Of a stretch of DNA of 64,000 bases, positions 10,618 to 22,837 are shown one piece after another. Location of the stretch: contig JAZAYU010000086.1 of assembly GCA_038501625.1 (NCBI GenBank), positions 310,001 to 374,000 on the forward strand, written 5' to 3'. Origin of the DNA: Corbicula japonica (taxonomy: Eukaryota > Mollusca > Bivalvia > Venerida > Cyrenidae). The notes under the pieces are model-generated. The model searched no databases and had not been told where the DNA came from. It saw only the letters and a program-made list of their open reading frames with translations. Within the stretch, counting starts at the first letter, position 1, and the number at the start of each line of letters is the position of its first letter. Both the position numbers and the translations under genes were made by a program.

Positions 10618-12062
10618 ATGCATCTGTGTTTAGTGTTTACGGTGTTGATAATAACAACACTTGCTTTGGTGGAGTCCAAACCAGTTGACGAGATGACACG
10701 ATATTTCTTGGGTAAACCATATCAAAATTAAACTGTGTAAAAGAAATTCAAAGAAAAAAACAAAGAGTTGTCGGAGTACACAATTCAGACATTGTGGTCT
10801 AACAAATTGTAGCATTGTATGAGTTTATCGTCAATTACCATAATTCGCCAAGAGCTGAAGACCGCAAACTGTCCTGACATCGGGCTATATTTCTCTTAGC
10901 CCTACACACGTATACAGTAAATAAATAAGCTACAAAGAAATACCTAATTCAAAGAAGTACTTTGAAAAATGACGATATGGTCCGCTTTACTTGTCTTTGC
11001 ACAATGGCTTCAAAATCATTGAATCGCTGCTTGGAGGTTGCAAAGCCTTATGCGATAAATATTAAGATTAACTGACAAATGACTTCAAACGTTTGTAAAT
11101 GTTGTACTTAAATGACAAATTATGTTTTCTAAAGAAAAAAAATATTTATCGAAAGATGCAATTCACGTCAGACATTATCGAAATGTTGAAGTATTTATTA
11201 ATAGGGTTGAAAAGTTCACGGTACGAAAAATGCAAGGGGAACAGCCCGTTTACCTTTGCCTTAAATGTGCTATGAAAAAATCTGATGTACAGGGCAATTG
11301 AAAAACTTCGATCTATGACGTTTTACTTTGCTTATCGAACAAGTTAAATATGCGAAAATGTGTATGCTGCTTTGAAAAATAATTTTAAAAGTTAAAATTT
11401 GAAAAATGTTCAAATTGGAATATCATTTAGTGATTTGTTTTTAATAAGTTAGGTCAGACCCCAACAATACAATGCGTTTTGTTTTTACTTATTTTAGGTG
11501 AGATCTAGACAAATAACATGTGTTTTTTTTAAATTATCAAAGATCTAGTCATAATAATGCGTTTTGTTTTTATTTAATTTAGCTCAGACACAGAAACAAC
11601 AATGTACTCGTATATTTTTTTATTTAATTTAGCTCATACTCAGACACTACGATGAGTCCCAATTTGTTTTTATTTTATTACGCTCATACATAGACACAAC
11701 AATAAATTTTGTTTTTATTTAATTTAGCTCAGACCCGGACAATACACATTGGTTTGTTTTTGTATAATTTAGCTGATACTCAGACACCAAGAAGTGACAC
11801 AATTTGTTTTTATTTAATTTAGATTAATAGATCCAATCACAAATTGTTTTTATTTAATTTAGCTCAGACACAGACACAACAGTGTGTTTTGTTTTTATTT
11901 AATTTAGCTCAGTCCCAGACAATACAGTGTCTGACCGGAAGCCTGTGTGATGGCTGTAACAGCGGTGTGAGGATCGGTGACATGCGTTTTTGCTGTCCGG
12001 GATGTCGTGGTAGCGTGGCAGTCTCTGTGAACAGCACTGGAATAAGCTGCAAATGTTCATGA
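10618..12062 (+). CDS. Cysteine-rich secreted peptide C (two coding exons, 82 aa)
   Basis: Coding exons are 10618-10711 and 11908-12062, with a GT-AG phase-1 intron of about 1.2 kb. Exon 1 gives a signal peptide (MHLCLVFTVLIITTLALVES) and pro-region KPVDEMTRYFL, nearly identical to gene B. Exon 2 gives CLTGSLCDGC ... RFCCPGCRGS ... SCKCS, cysteines C-x5-C-x2-C-x11-CC-x2-C-x14-C-x-C, the same spacing as gene A. The ATG follows TTCTGTTTTAG directly, so a 5' non-coding exon is expected. The last 450 bp of the intron is an array of exon-start copies. Using the penultimate acceptor (about 11861) would keep the frame open and add about 15 residues including one more cysteine. The frame at 10630-10815 on the other strand is a shadow. 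Confidence 0.85.
11455..11907 (+). repeat. Long array of exon-2 splice-acceptor copies before gene C exon 2
   Basis: Nine or ten copies of a roughly 50-bp unit. Each has a T-rich tract such as TTTTTATTTAATTTAG, the exon start CTCAGACNCAGACA and an ACAATG-like tail. Acceptor-like AG ends fall near 11497, 11582, 11632, 11730, 11773, 11823, 11861 and 11907; one unit near 11680 has lost its AG. The unit duplicates the intron-exon boundary itself, so each copy is a possible decoy or alternative acceptor. Confidence 0.8.
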
Positions 12063-12435
12063 AATAATTTAAACGAAATAAAGTCTTGTATATTTATTAC
12101 TCATGGACTTCATCTTCATTTAGCTAGAGAATTAAACTATTCTTCTTTTGTTGTTTCACTTATTGTTCTGTTTTGTTACATAAATAAAGTTACTTACTTT
12201 TCTGTTTTTGTTATATAAAATAAATATAAATTCACTTATAGTTCTTTTTTTATTTAAAAATGTAATTCTTATCGTGTTCTAGTTAGAGACGCAAAACAAT
12301 CCGATAGATGCTCGTTGGCCGCCTATAAAAAACAAATTCCCTCAAGCTACAAAACTGAGACGAGATAAAATGACCGACAAAGCCATATGGCAAATAAAAT
12401 ATTACACGATTGACACGGATTTGCTTAACTGTTGA
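12063..12435 (+). repeat. 3' flank of gene C, paralogous to the flank of gene A
   Basis: It contains an AATAAA (12183-12188) and a block (about 12280-12430, GATAAAATGACCGACAAA) that matches the flank of gene A near 1155-1310. Confidence 0.55.
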
Positions 12436-12444
12436 GAACGAACA

Positions 12445-12765
12445 TTTATGCTAACTTCCTAATGCCTGGTTTACACTGTCCCGGTATACAGCCCTGGTGC
12501 GTCCCCTTTTGGACACCGGGGCCAACCGAGAACACAACCGTAGCGACGCCGGGAAGAGCCGCAGAATCGTTCAATCGGGATAAACTGTTTTCAACTTGCG
12601 ATCACTGGGGAGTGGTCCCGGTGGTGTTTAAAGTTTTAATTCAACCGGCACTTACTGGGAGCGAAATCAATGCCGGTTTATTCCGGGGAGGTCCGGGGTA
12701 TCACCGTAGCCAATACAAACTTGTTGCGTCTATGATTGTAAGAATAGTTTGTTTTCGCACATGAA
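12445..12765. other. GC-rich island of unknown nature
   Basis: About 300 bp are markedly GC-richer than the surroundings (for example CCGGGGAGGTCCGGGGTATC). An open frame spans 12432-12764 but has no recognisable domain. It may be a fragment of a transposon or an old exon; I cannot tell. Confidence 0.35.
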
Positions 12766-13055
12766 ATTGTTACCAAACACACATTTGGCAAGTCACATGT
12801 TGTTGGGAATTCATAATTGGGGTAATGCTACGAGAAGTTTTAATTGTAAAAATTTGTTATGATAAATTTAACTGTTTAATAATTACAGACTGCAGTAAAA
12901 GGGTATACATATGATATATACTGAACAAAAAATCTTACCAGTTTCTAAATTTTAAAAAATGTTTAGTGATGCTATAGTTTATATGTCCTTTAATTTGTGG
13001 TATTTGCACATGTCTGGACATTTAATAAACATAAAAGTGGGAAGATGTTTTCATA

Positions 13056-13110
13056 CACTGTAAAAAATCCCCGTTAAATATACGGTATTTAGGTAACGGG
13101 ACGTAACCGT
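13056..13110 (+). mobile_element. Candidate left terminus of a CACTA/EnSpm element
   Basis: CACTGTAAAAAATCCCCGTT begins at 13056, and CACTG/CACTA is the diagnostic terminus of this superfamily. It lies about 320 bp before the decayed transposon gene. I did not find the matching inverted right end, which nested insertions may have removed or displaced. Confidence 0.5.
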
Positions 13111-16100
13111 ATCGACTAAATGTTGTACAAATACAGAGCGGCACCGTTTTTTTTCTTTTCGGAGCCTTTCGGTTAACATCCTGTAGTGTCGAGCACATTG
13201 GCGCATGGTAAAAAAAATAACGGTTTCTTTAATACGACCTTAGCCTATAGCATTGACTGGCTAAGGGAGTATACAATTTGAAAAACAATTAGGCTTACAA
13301 TACCACAACTTAATCTGTGCACAAACAGCTTTAAACCTTTAAATTTTCCAAAGAATCCGTTATTTATAACGATGTTTTGAAATTTACCCCACCCACCATC
13401 TTTCACCATTACTTGTTAGCCGCCCAAAACATGTTGTTTTTCAAAGTTGTCTTTTTTGTGAACATTGTAAAATGGCATATAAAACAGACTTTTTTGCTAA
13501 CTTGGTTATTTGTCAATATTGTATTTTCTTGGCTGTTTAGCCTATTTGCTACTGATATTTTATCAGTGTCAGCAAGGGACAGCACTCCGGTTTGTAACAC
13601 TGTTGTTACTATGCCACTGTACAAATGTAGTAATTGTAACTGTGAACTTGATTCAGTGTCAAAATATTTATCACACTGCAAGTTTCACAGGAATCAGCCA
13701 AATATAAGCTATGTATGCCCAATTGAAACATGCATTCGTGATTTTGCAGTGTTTTCGTCCCTGAAGGTCCATATTTCAAGAGAGCATACTCCAGGTGTGC
13801 AGAATACAACTGTTCCTTTGGAAGTTAATCACAATGTCTCAAGGCATTGTTCAAGACCAGAGTGTAGCGATCGAACTTTTGAGGTATTAAGTGAATTAAA
13901 GAAACATTTAAATGCTCATTTGACCAAAAAAGAAGAAATTGAATGTCCTTTCCAAGGTTGTTGCTCCAAATTTAATGTAAAGTTATCTTTTTCCTCGCAT
14001 TTGTCTAGGAAGCATTTTGATATTGTGAAATTTCATTAACATCTGCAAGAAACCAAGTTGAGATACAAGGTGATGCAGAACCGCCGCAGGCAGCTGAGCC
14101 TGAGGTTGAGCCATTTGATAATTTGGAAGAATTCTTATGTGATGATACAGTAGAGAATGACAATAATTATTTGCGGCAACTAGCACTTTTCTACCTTAAA
14201 CTTCAAAATATCTATTACCAGTTTCAACAATTCAAACTATCATTACTGAATTTGAAGACAGTCATGACATGAGTCAAATAATTCTGACAAAAAAGCTTTG
14301 CAGTAAATTAGAATCACTAGAAGTGTCTCCGGAAGTTATTTTGGCGGTGAAACATGAGATTGAGTCAGGGGATTTATTTGCAAACTGCAATAAAGGTCCA
14401 CTGAAAACTGCTGCTAAGCGTTCAACCTTTTATCATAAGCATTTTGCGTTTTGCGACCCTGTGGAAGTATTTCTTGGGCTTGATGATCAATTAAAGAGGC
14501 GAACTTACCAATATGTCCCCATATGTCAGTCCATTGCAAATTTGTATAGACATTATGCTTCTCATTTTCATTTCTTTTCTAAAGCCAATAATACGGATGA
14601 AAATTATCATCTCTGTGATATAAGTGATGGCCAGGTTTTTAAAAGGAATTCACTTTTTAGTGATAAAACGGCAGTTGCCATTATTTTATATCAAGATGCT
14701 TTTGAAGTTGTGAATCCTCTGGGTTCTGCAAAAAAAGCACAAAATTATTGCTGTGTATTATACTCTTGCAAATTTCTCTGTGGAACAGCGATCAAACATA
14801 GACCATATGCAACTGACATTACTTTGTCCAGAAAAGGATTTGAAAACTTTCTCAGTTCACACTGTTTTCGAACGGCTTGTTCATGACTTGAAATGCTTAG
14901 AAAATGAAGGGGTAAATGTTAATGGGGAGGAAATTTACGGAAGTTTGGCGAGTATTTGTGGAGATAACTTGGGTTCGCATACCATTGGAGGTTATAGCTT
15001 TTCCTCAAACTTTTTCTGTCGCTATTGTGAAATTGACAAGAGGATAACACCGTTTAATGCCAGAGGTTCTTGGAGAACTGTTACTAGTTACAACAGGTCA
15101 TTAGAATTACTTATGGAAAATGATGTAGGATATTCAAAGGGTATTAAGACAAACTCTGCATTCAATGATCTCAGATATTACCACGTGGCATCCCCAGGTC
15201 TACCACCTTGCTTAGGTCATGACTTGTTTGAGGGTGTTGTATGTTTTGATATGATTCTAATTATACGATATTTGATCGGATTAGGATGGTTCACTTGTGC
15301 TCAGTTAAATCATAGAATTAAAGTTTGGCCTTATGCAGGCAGAGATAAGCTAGATGTACCAGCTCCATTTGTTGAGGGGTCTGAAAAACTTGGTGGTCAT
15401 GCTGTCCAAAGTTGGGTCTTCTTAAGATTGTTTTCATTGTTGGTTGCTAACTTTATTAAAGATCCTTCAGACAGAGTGTGGCAGATGTATCTGAACTTGA
15501 AATCAATTGTTGAAATAGTAACTTCAAAAACTATTAGTCTGGCAAAGGTTGCATTTGTCGATATATGTATTGAAAAATATCTTTTTGACAGGATTGAGCT
15601 ATTCCCGAGAAACACATTAAAACCAAAGCATCATTTCTTATTGCATTATGCAGAACTTATTGTAGAATTTGGCCCTTTAATTAATCTGTGGACAATGGGG
15701 TTTGAGAGCAAACACACATATTTCAAAAAATGTGCAAGACAGCTGCACAATTACAAACACCTAGATAAGACCCTTGCTTGTAGACATCAGATGCTGCAGG
15801 CATACTATACCAGTGGTTCATTATTTCAGCGTCGCCTTCTATATCAGAATACAAGTCCCTTGGTTAATGCAGTCTACTGTGAAGATATTCAACATCTTAT
15901 TGAAACAAATGGTTTGTTTGATGCCAATACTGAAATTTGTGGTTCATATGTTTTCAAAAATACATAGTATAAAGTTGGCAATTATCTGGTTCTTTCTGGT
16001 GAGGAAGGTAGTTTTTTGCTTGTAGGAATAATACAATTGCTTTTGGTGAAATATGGTGGGTCACTTTTTTTATTGTTTCTGAAAATCATTGCAACTTTTT

Positions 16101-16627
16101 GTTTGATCTTGGTTTTTACGAATTAGAGTCTTGCATACAAGTAAAATACAAATGTGTCCATGTTTCTCATTTAAAATTCAGCCAACCCGTATGCATATAT
16201 GATTGTAGGAATAGAAAATTCCTTAGCATTTAAGGAAAGAAAATCAAACTGTATCAGTATGCCTGGAGAGGAACTTAACACCTTTCTCCAGAAAACACTA
16301 GGAGACAATAACAATAACCTGCCGCAGTTAGTTGGAAAGTTGGAAGAACTTTGCGTGGACACCATAGAAGATTTAAAATTCCTTGAGGTGGCTGACTTAA
16401 GTGATGTGTTAAAGCCAGTTCAATGCAGGAAATTTATTCAGGCTATTCAACTTGAAGGTAGTTCGGGTAAGTTTTATTATTTGGCTAATGAACATGTTTA
16501 CTTTTACGATAAAGGTATTGAAAAAATTTCATAGGTAGTTTAAGTCTGTGCACAATCAATTGTGGCTCATACCTGCTCAATGTAAAGCTTTCTTTTGATG
16601 GATTATCCAATAAACATAAATTATCAT

Positions 16628-17596
16628 TTAACGAGAAATATCTTTAAAAAAGATAAACGGCGTTGATGGAAAAGATTTATATCTACATGTACATGTATAT
16701 AAGAAAGAAAGAAATACAGAGAGGCAAAGCAGACACAGTTTAGTTAGTTTATTTTATTTGTTATAGCTGTCGACGAACCCTCCCTGCCTTCTTAGTATGA
16801 ATTAGAGATTAAGCGACCGAATCATGACAACTCATAAATTTATTGAAAGTGTCTTTCAAAAAAATGTTGAAGCTGTTGCAACAATTTCATACAGTGATAA
16901 CAAGTTGATTAAAGATACTGAAGCAAAATATTCAGTTTCAATAAAATACCTCGTGTAGAGTGAGAATTCAAGATGAATAAATGTCCTTGAAATTTAATAA
17001 ATATAAATAATAACAGCCTGATACAAGAGCGAAATCTACAAACTTTTACGTATATTAACTTTAAAAAAAGTGTCCGTCCTGAGTATTGAACCCGGGGCCT
17101 CCGCTTGAGAGGCGAGAGTGTTAGCCACTACACTACAATAAACTTGTATTTCGTACTTGAAATTAACAATCAGTATCAAAGGAACTAGAAAGGAACCAGT
17201 AAGAACTAGGAATATCTACACTTCATTTCGTTTTATACTGTCTATTGTATGCAAGTGTTTACCTGACACCCAAGAATATTCCATATAATATTGTATTTAA
17301 GCCATCAATATTGACTTAACTGGTTACTTAAATCGTAAATATGTTTTTCCTCTAATACAACGCCCACTAACAACCAATCGAATTAATCTATTTGATTTTT
17401 CCGCTGCATAATAATAAAAATCCCACTAGATACCTCTCCACCATGCTAGATGCCTCTCTGGTGTAAATAGCTACCAATCGAAATAGTTTATTTCATTTTC
17501 CCTCTGCATAATAAGAGAATACGAGTATTATTTACAACATTTCATTGGTCGAAAAACTAGGTCAAAAGTGAGCTTAGACAGCTAACGCCGAAAAAA
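16628..17596 (-). mobile_element. 0.97-kb non-autonomous element with tRNA-like core, copy 1
   Basis: This block is present in inverted orientation at 53512-54473. There it interrupts a repeat whose other copy (20542-21765) lacks it, which fixes the ends at about TTAACRAGAAATATC and GCTAACGCCGAAAAA. It has no coding capacity. A tRNA-like segment sits at 17073-17140 (minus strand). Here the element lies in the intron between the SAM exon and the next exon of the decayed CACTA gene. Both ends carry CGGCGTT in inverted orientation near the terminus, a weak sign of inverted termini. No clear target duplication at this copy. Confidence 0.75.
17073..17140 (-). mobile_element. tRNA-Glu-like segment inside the 0.97-kb element
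   Basis: On the minus strand the segment reads an A-box-like TAGTGGCTAACACT, a loop CTCTCAA with CTC in the anticodon position and a B-box-like GGTTCAATACT. The acceptor stem does not pair, so this is a tRNA-derived (SINE-like) relic and not a working tRNA. The second copy is at 53970-54036 (+). Confidence 0.55.
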
Positions 17597-18285
17597 AACT
17601 TAATTAGACTCTTGACCAAATATTTTTTATGTAACAAGTTGTAAATATAAGTTATAACAAAAGTAGGTTTGACAGTTTATTTTTATGCAACATGATACAC
17701 AGTCAAGCAGCATCTTGAATATTGAAGACTGTCTTGAAAACCAAAACCACAGCATTGGTGGTTTATTTATGATCACTGCATCATCGTCGGCGTCTTTTAA
17801 TACCAAATGAAAACAGACGAGCATTGGCACCGAATGCGGTGTTCCTATTAACTTGCCTGTTTTTAAGCTACTGAGGTAACCGAGTCATCGTTGTTTGTGT
17901 CATCACTGTTCCTTGTATTATAAGTGGCGGCTTGCAAGAACTTCAATATGGCTCATAACTTTTCTTATTTTTATATACAATCATTCAATATTCATATGCA
18001 ATGTTCCATACATTTATTGTTCTCAAACCGTGACCTTCAAAATAGATGAGCATTGGAGTCGGACAGACTTGTTTCTCATCTGGGCCTGTCCTTTAACTGG
18101 AAACAAAATATGTATTGTTCTTGCCAGTATTTGTGGCTGTATATAAGTCGCAGAGGCTGTGGGACTCAGGCTAAAAACAGTTTTTTTGACAAAGAAAATA
18201 TATGGCAGTTGCTGAAATAATATTATAGGCTATTCTGATATCTTTCAATATCAAATAATTTAAATTTATATTAATTACTGTTCCA
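17597..18285. other. Remaining intron sequence of the decayed gene
   Basis: AT-rich intronic sequence ending in TACTGTTCCAG at 18286. No feature recognised; short frames here look spurious. Confidence 0.4.
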
Positions 18286-19374
18286 GATTCAAAGCTAGCA
18301 GCACAACTTCTAGAGAAGCCGAAGGACCTAGTCAATCAGGAAATCAGGAGCTACTTAAGGCGAACTTTAATTCGAAGACCTTTAGACTTGATAGAGTGAT
18401 CAGTAAAATGCAAGGCTTGGAGGAGCAATTAGGTGCTGGTGAAAGACTACAGGCAGATGCAAGGCGCCAGTTTGTTCGGGAAGTCGTTGACCAAGTACGA
18501 GAAAAATCGGTGAGCTGTGCCAAAAAGCAGTGGGAGGACATTGCAATAAACATCGTTAGAAAATATCCAAGTTCTTTTGAGGACAGAATAGGAAACATCA
18601 CACTGGGCAGCGGTTATGAATCTCTTCTTAAACAATTGGTTAATCGAAATGAAAACTTGAATAGAACAAAGAATGGTCAGAACGCCCTGAAAGGATGGAA
18701 CTGAAAGTCAGAGCTTGAGTGATTTGCCCATTAGGAAAAAGAGAGCACTCATTCGTGACAGTTATGGTTGTGTGAACTGGGGACCGTCTGTGTCAAATGA
18801 TCAAGAAGAGGAACAGGATAGACAGAGAATAGAGCTTAAACAATGGTATGGACAAGAAAATCCTGACTGGGATAAAGTGTACTCGGCAATGGAAGCCACC
18901 TTTCCTTTGCAAAGGAAACACATAAATGGTGGAGCTCTACTTGGCCAGCTTTTTTCTGATTGGCCTTTTTTGCTTGAACAACATATGTTGTTGGCCCACT
19001 GCAAGCAACTTCTTGGAAAAGATCTGAGACAGGCAATAGACGCCTCATTCCTGAAAAAAGCTCCCAGAATGCTGAGGTTTTTTGAATGCCGAAAAACAAA
19101 GCTGCAGCCATACATCATGGCAGCTGAACAGCAAAAACAACAAGACAATCTACAGGCAATATTGCCACTTGTCATCCTGTGCTTACAATCAACACTTGAG
19201 GAGAGTGAAGGCAGCTTATTTGTTGTTGTTGATGTAAGTCTATAGCACGAGTTTCTTTTTACTACTATATTATAATTAATATTCTGACAGCCCAAAACCT
19301 TCCCCAGCTTGTTGGAACCTATTGTATATTCTGTGTCAAGTCGAAAGCAAGATAATATGCACTATATTATGTAT

Positions 19375-19400
19375 ATAAGATCTAGTCTCGTTACTGGTCA
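19375..19400 (+). repeat. 26-bp direct repeat flanking a composite insertion (left copy)
   Basis: ATAAGATCTAGTCTCGTTAC plus CTGGTC-type continuation is repeated exactly at 22023-22048, both inside one intron. The pair brackets 2.6 kb that holds the mariner MITE and the long repeat, so the insert may have arrived between two copies of one original sequence. Confidence 0.75.
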
Positions 19401-19543
19401 CAAAGTTTACATATTATAATACATTTATAATTTTATCATTTTTACATTCAAATTCATGATTTCAGAAAAAATCAAACTGCTTTTGAAGATAACACTCATA
19501 TTAAATAAGATTCCAATTTTAGCTAAACTGTTTTAAAATTATA

Positions 19544-20539
19544 CGAGGGTTGTCCCAATAAATCGTAGACTATTTGAATAAAAAGAAATGTACTGAACAC
19601 ATGTTTATGCAAATTTCATAGTTAGTTAAGGCATCATTTGGTAATTTGTAGACGAAATATCAAAGAAAAATAGATTATCATAAAGAAATAGGAAACATTT
19701 TAACAAGGCGACCTATTGACAAGCGGCGCACGTCGCAACGTCATTACAATGCTCACACTGCATACCGTTACTCCTTCCTGATACACTCACGGTGTCTGAT
19801 CTCCCGACTATTAAATAAATTAATGTAACACTCTGTTAGAAGAATTTTGTTAAAGGCCAAGCTTTCTGATCTCGTCGCAGATCTCAAATTTGCGACCTAT
19901 GAGCCCGAAAGTACACAACGTCTACCGGAGCGAGTTCTGGGGAGAACGGGGGATGACGGATTCCGAGTATTATTTCCGTTTCACCATGCGAAAACTTTCT
20001 GTGCCACTTTTCTATACCAACGCTCTAGATATGAGGATGCATTTAACTTGTTTTTATTCCTTAAGCGCGTCTTTTGGCGTCAATTCGCTTTATCGCAATA
20101 TTGGATGATCAAAATGTGCGCCGCGGCTTCTTAAAACGTCGCGATTTTCGTTAGAAGTTAATATTTACTCATTAGCATTAAACAAGCACTAATCTTATAC
20201 AAATTATGGCAACAATTTGAAACTTTGCGGATTGATTTCAGAATGATCACCAATTAAGGTAACATAAACAAGTTGCGGCTAAAATGGCTCTGTGTAATGT
20301 ATTAACTGTTTAAAGTAAATTATTGAATTCCAAATCATGACGCTCTGTGACGTGCGCCGCCAATCCATATCTCTGTTTAATAAAATGTATGTAATTTCTT
20401 TATTTTAGTAGATTTTTCTTTGAAATTCAGCATACTTGTTACCGGATGATGTCTTAACTAACTGTGAAATTTGCTAAAAGATATATTTAGTTGTTTTCTG
20501 TTTATTCAAAAAGTCTACGATTTATTGGGACAACCCTCG
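19544..20539. mobile_element. Tc1/mariner-type MITE (996 bp)
   Basis: Terminal inverted repeats of about 39 bp start CGAGGGTTGTCCCAATAAAT and differ at one base. The element is flanked by TA on both sides (19542-19543 and 20540-20541). A subterminal inverted motif (GCGGCGCACGTCGCAACGTC near 19723, GACGTGCGCCGCC near 20348) adds to the symmetry. There is no transposase frame. The centre (about 19850-20140) is GC-richer with an open frame of no recognised domain, perhaps captured DNA. Confidence 0.85.
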
Positions 20540-20541
20540 TA

Positions 20542-21765
20542 TAAGCAAGACATTCTGTGTTTTATGAAGAAGACGCTGGCAGAAGAAGGGAACTTTAATC
20601 GGGTAAAGCTAAGAATTATTGTGAAAAGAATCAACTGAGTTGGACTTGACGTTGGAACAAAATGCACTTTTTCTTTAGTCATAAATAACATATTTTTTAT
20701 TATTTTAGGTATGGTACATTTTGTGAGAGTGAACAAACAATAATCATTTAAAATTTTTAAAATTAAAATTACAATTTCGAAATACAGTTCTTATAACGAA
20801 AATTTAAAGCCCCATCCCTAAACTTAAGTAAGATTATACCATTTAAAAATCATATTTTGTCCATATAGACTCCAATATATAAACTCTCCAACAGAACAAA
20901 AAAGGTCCGATCGAATTCTTTCCCATAGACGTGTTTTTAAATTATAATGTGAAATTATCGTTAACGAACTTGCAAGAAGCTAAGTGGAGCTATATTTAGC
21001 AACTATTTTTGACGAAGCGACCACTTCATGCGCGATCTCGATTTCTGTGACGTTTCGGAAATCTTGCTTTCGCTTTTAGTCGCGCGGACCAAATTTATTT
21101 TAGTAAATTAAAATTTTATAAGCCCGAACTAATGCTGCAAACTTGTGCCTATAGTTCCAAAAACATGTAATATTTCCTACAAGTGCGGGTTAAATTTAAG
21201 TAATGCGCTTTAACGAATTGTGCAAATATTTCGCATTATTTATGAATTCTGAACGTTTTTACCAACAATTTTTCTAATAAAACAATACCTCAAATACACC
21301 CATGTTTATGTTTTTATTATTTCCTTTTATATTCTCTTTTTATTCTTAGCTACTGAGAAGTTGTTTTTTTTTAAATTTCACTATCTCTTGCTAAAATATA
21401 AAAGTTAACTGCAAATAGATTTTTTCACAAGGAATTTATAAAATCTTCGTAATAAATTATCATGTATCAAAATAACTGCAAACAGTATTTAGTTTATACA
21501 CATTCTCCAGTTTAAATCAACATACATTATACCTTACTTGAAGCTGATAATATGAACTCGTAGACTGGTATTTTCGGGTCAGATCCAGTTTTGACCAGTA
21601 AAACAGGAAGCTTTTTGAAGTACATGATGCCATAAATATGATTTACGATTCCGAAAATGCATTTCCATTTTACCGTGTATACTGTTTGTTAACAAGCTTA
21701 ATCAAACCAAGCCTGCAACTGTTCATTTTCGTGTTTGGTGGTCTGGCTCGTAGAGATGAACTAGG
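20542..21765 (+). repeat. Long repeat R, copy 1 (lacks the 0.97-kb element)
   Basis: Pieces 20542-20800, 21190-21480 and 21490-21765 match, in inverted order, 53235-54990. Copy 1 carries an extra segment (about 20800-21190) and lacks the 0.97-kb element. Its right end is a family 1 repeat (minus strand). Confidence 0.75.
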
Positions 21766-22022
21766 CCGTCATTTATGTTTGCTTGCAACTGACTCATCAA
21801 AATCGTCTGACCCTAATATTTCGGCTGATCCAGAAAAAATCATGCTGATCCCTGTTTTTGGATGATCCAGAATTTAATATTTTTATGTTAAATTTAATAT
21901 GAAGCCAGCCAAAAAATCTAGTATTCTACCAAACTATTTACTCCCTTCAGCATTTGATGGGTTCCGTTTATGCAAGCAAACAGTTTTGATACTAGTATAC
22001 CTAATTTTTTAATATATTATAT

Positions 22023-22048
22023 ATAAGATCTAGTCTCGTTACTGGTCA
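22023..22048 (+). repeat. 26-bp direct repeat (right copy)
   Basis: Identical to 19375-19400; see that entry. The identity continues upstream more loosely through TATATTAT. Confidence 0.75.
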
Positions 22049-22837
22049 TATTAATTTATGGCGGATGTCGTCTGTCTGTCCGTCCGTTAGCAGTTTCTTG
22101 TGCGGCTAACTCTTCCTTTATCCTTGGACCGAATTCATGAAAATTGCTTGGATGATGAACCTTGAGGTGTAGTTGTGTGTTCAGATACTTAACTCTGATC
22201 AGATTATCTCCCTTTTACTTATTGAATCTTGTTAGTTTTACTGTACACCCTTTTCGAATTTCTTTAGACTTGTAAGAATGATTATTCTTGATATGTAGAA
22301 GTGTGCAAAGATGAAATTATTGAAAGTATTGAACTTGAACGTAAATTGTTTGGATACATGCTCTTACATACATGTTTATGTTTTGTGCAGCGAACTCCTC
22401 ATTTATTGGAAAATATTCCAGGAATGATTATTTTCAATGTATATTTGTGCATAATTCTGACATATTTCTAGTTAGAGGGTGTCTGTTTTAACTATTATAG
22501 AACTTTAGTTGTTCAAGTGTTTATTTATAAACTTGTACAGATAGCTTCTGCAGAATAGCTTAAAACAATTTCTACTTCAGGTTGTGGTTGTGTAAAATTT
22601 TAAACTTGTAATCACTTTCCATGACAGATTGATCCTTCAGGTGTATATATTGCTCCACTTTGCAGTTGAATTATAGTCCTATATTCATCACCCTGGCATT
22701 GAGGTCTGCGTCACTCTTTGTAGAAACTTATCGCTTTTTTTAGCAAATCCTACGCGCCTGCATGTTGTTGTGTTGTGTAAATAATTTCAATTGAATGATT
22801 GTTTACAGTTGAGTATACAGGTACTTTATTTTGCTAG
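22049..22837. other. Intron remainder of the decayed gene
   Basis: It contains GTCTGTCTGTCCGTCCGTTA near 22070, a phrase typical of a high-copy mollusc repeat, followed by TGGACCGAATTCATGAAAAT. No gene seen. Confidence 0.4.

Noticed and set aside
11844..12062. Single-exon reading of peptide C
   Set aside because: The start is non-ATG inside the acceptor array; the signal exon at 10618-10711 fits in phase. It could only matter as an alternative acceptor.
17073..17140. Functional tRNA-Glu gene
   Set aside because: A- and B-box-like parts and a CTC loop exist, but the acceptor stem does not pair and the B box is altered. The whole is part of a repeated element.
18801..19295. 164-codon minus-strand frame
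   Set aside because: It is the antisense shadow of the conserved exon 18715-19233 of the decayed CACTA-like gene.
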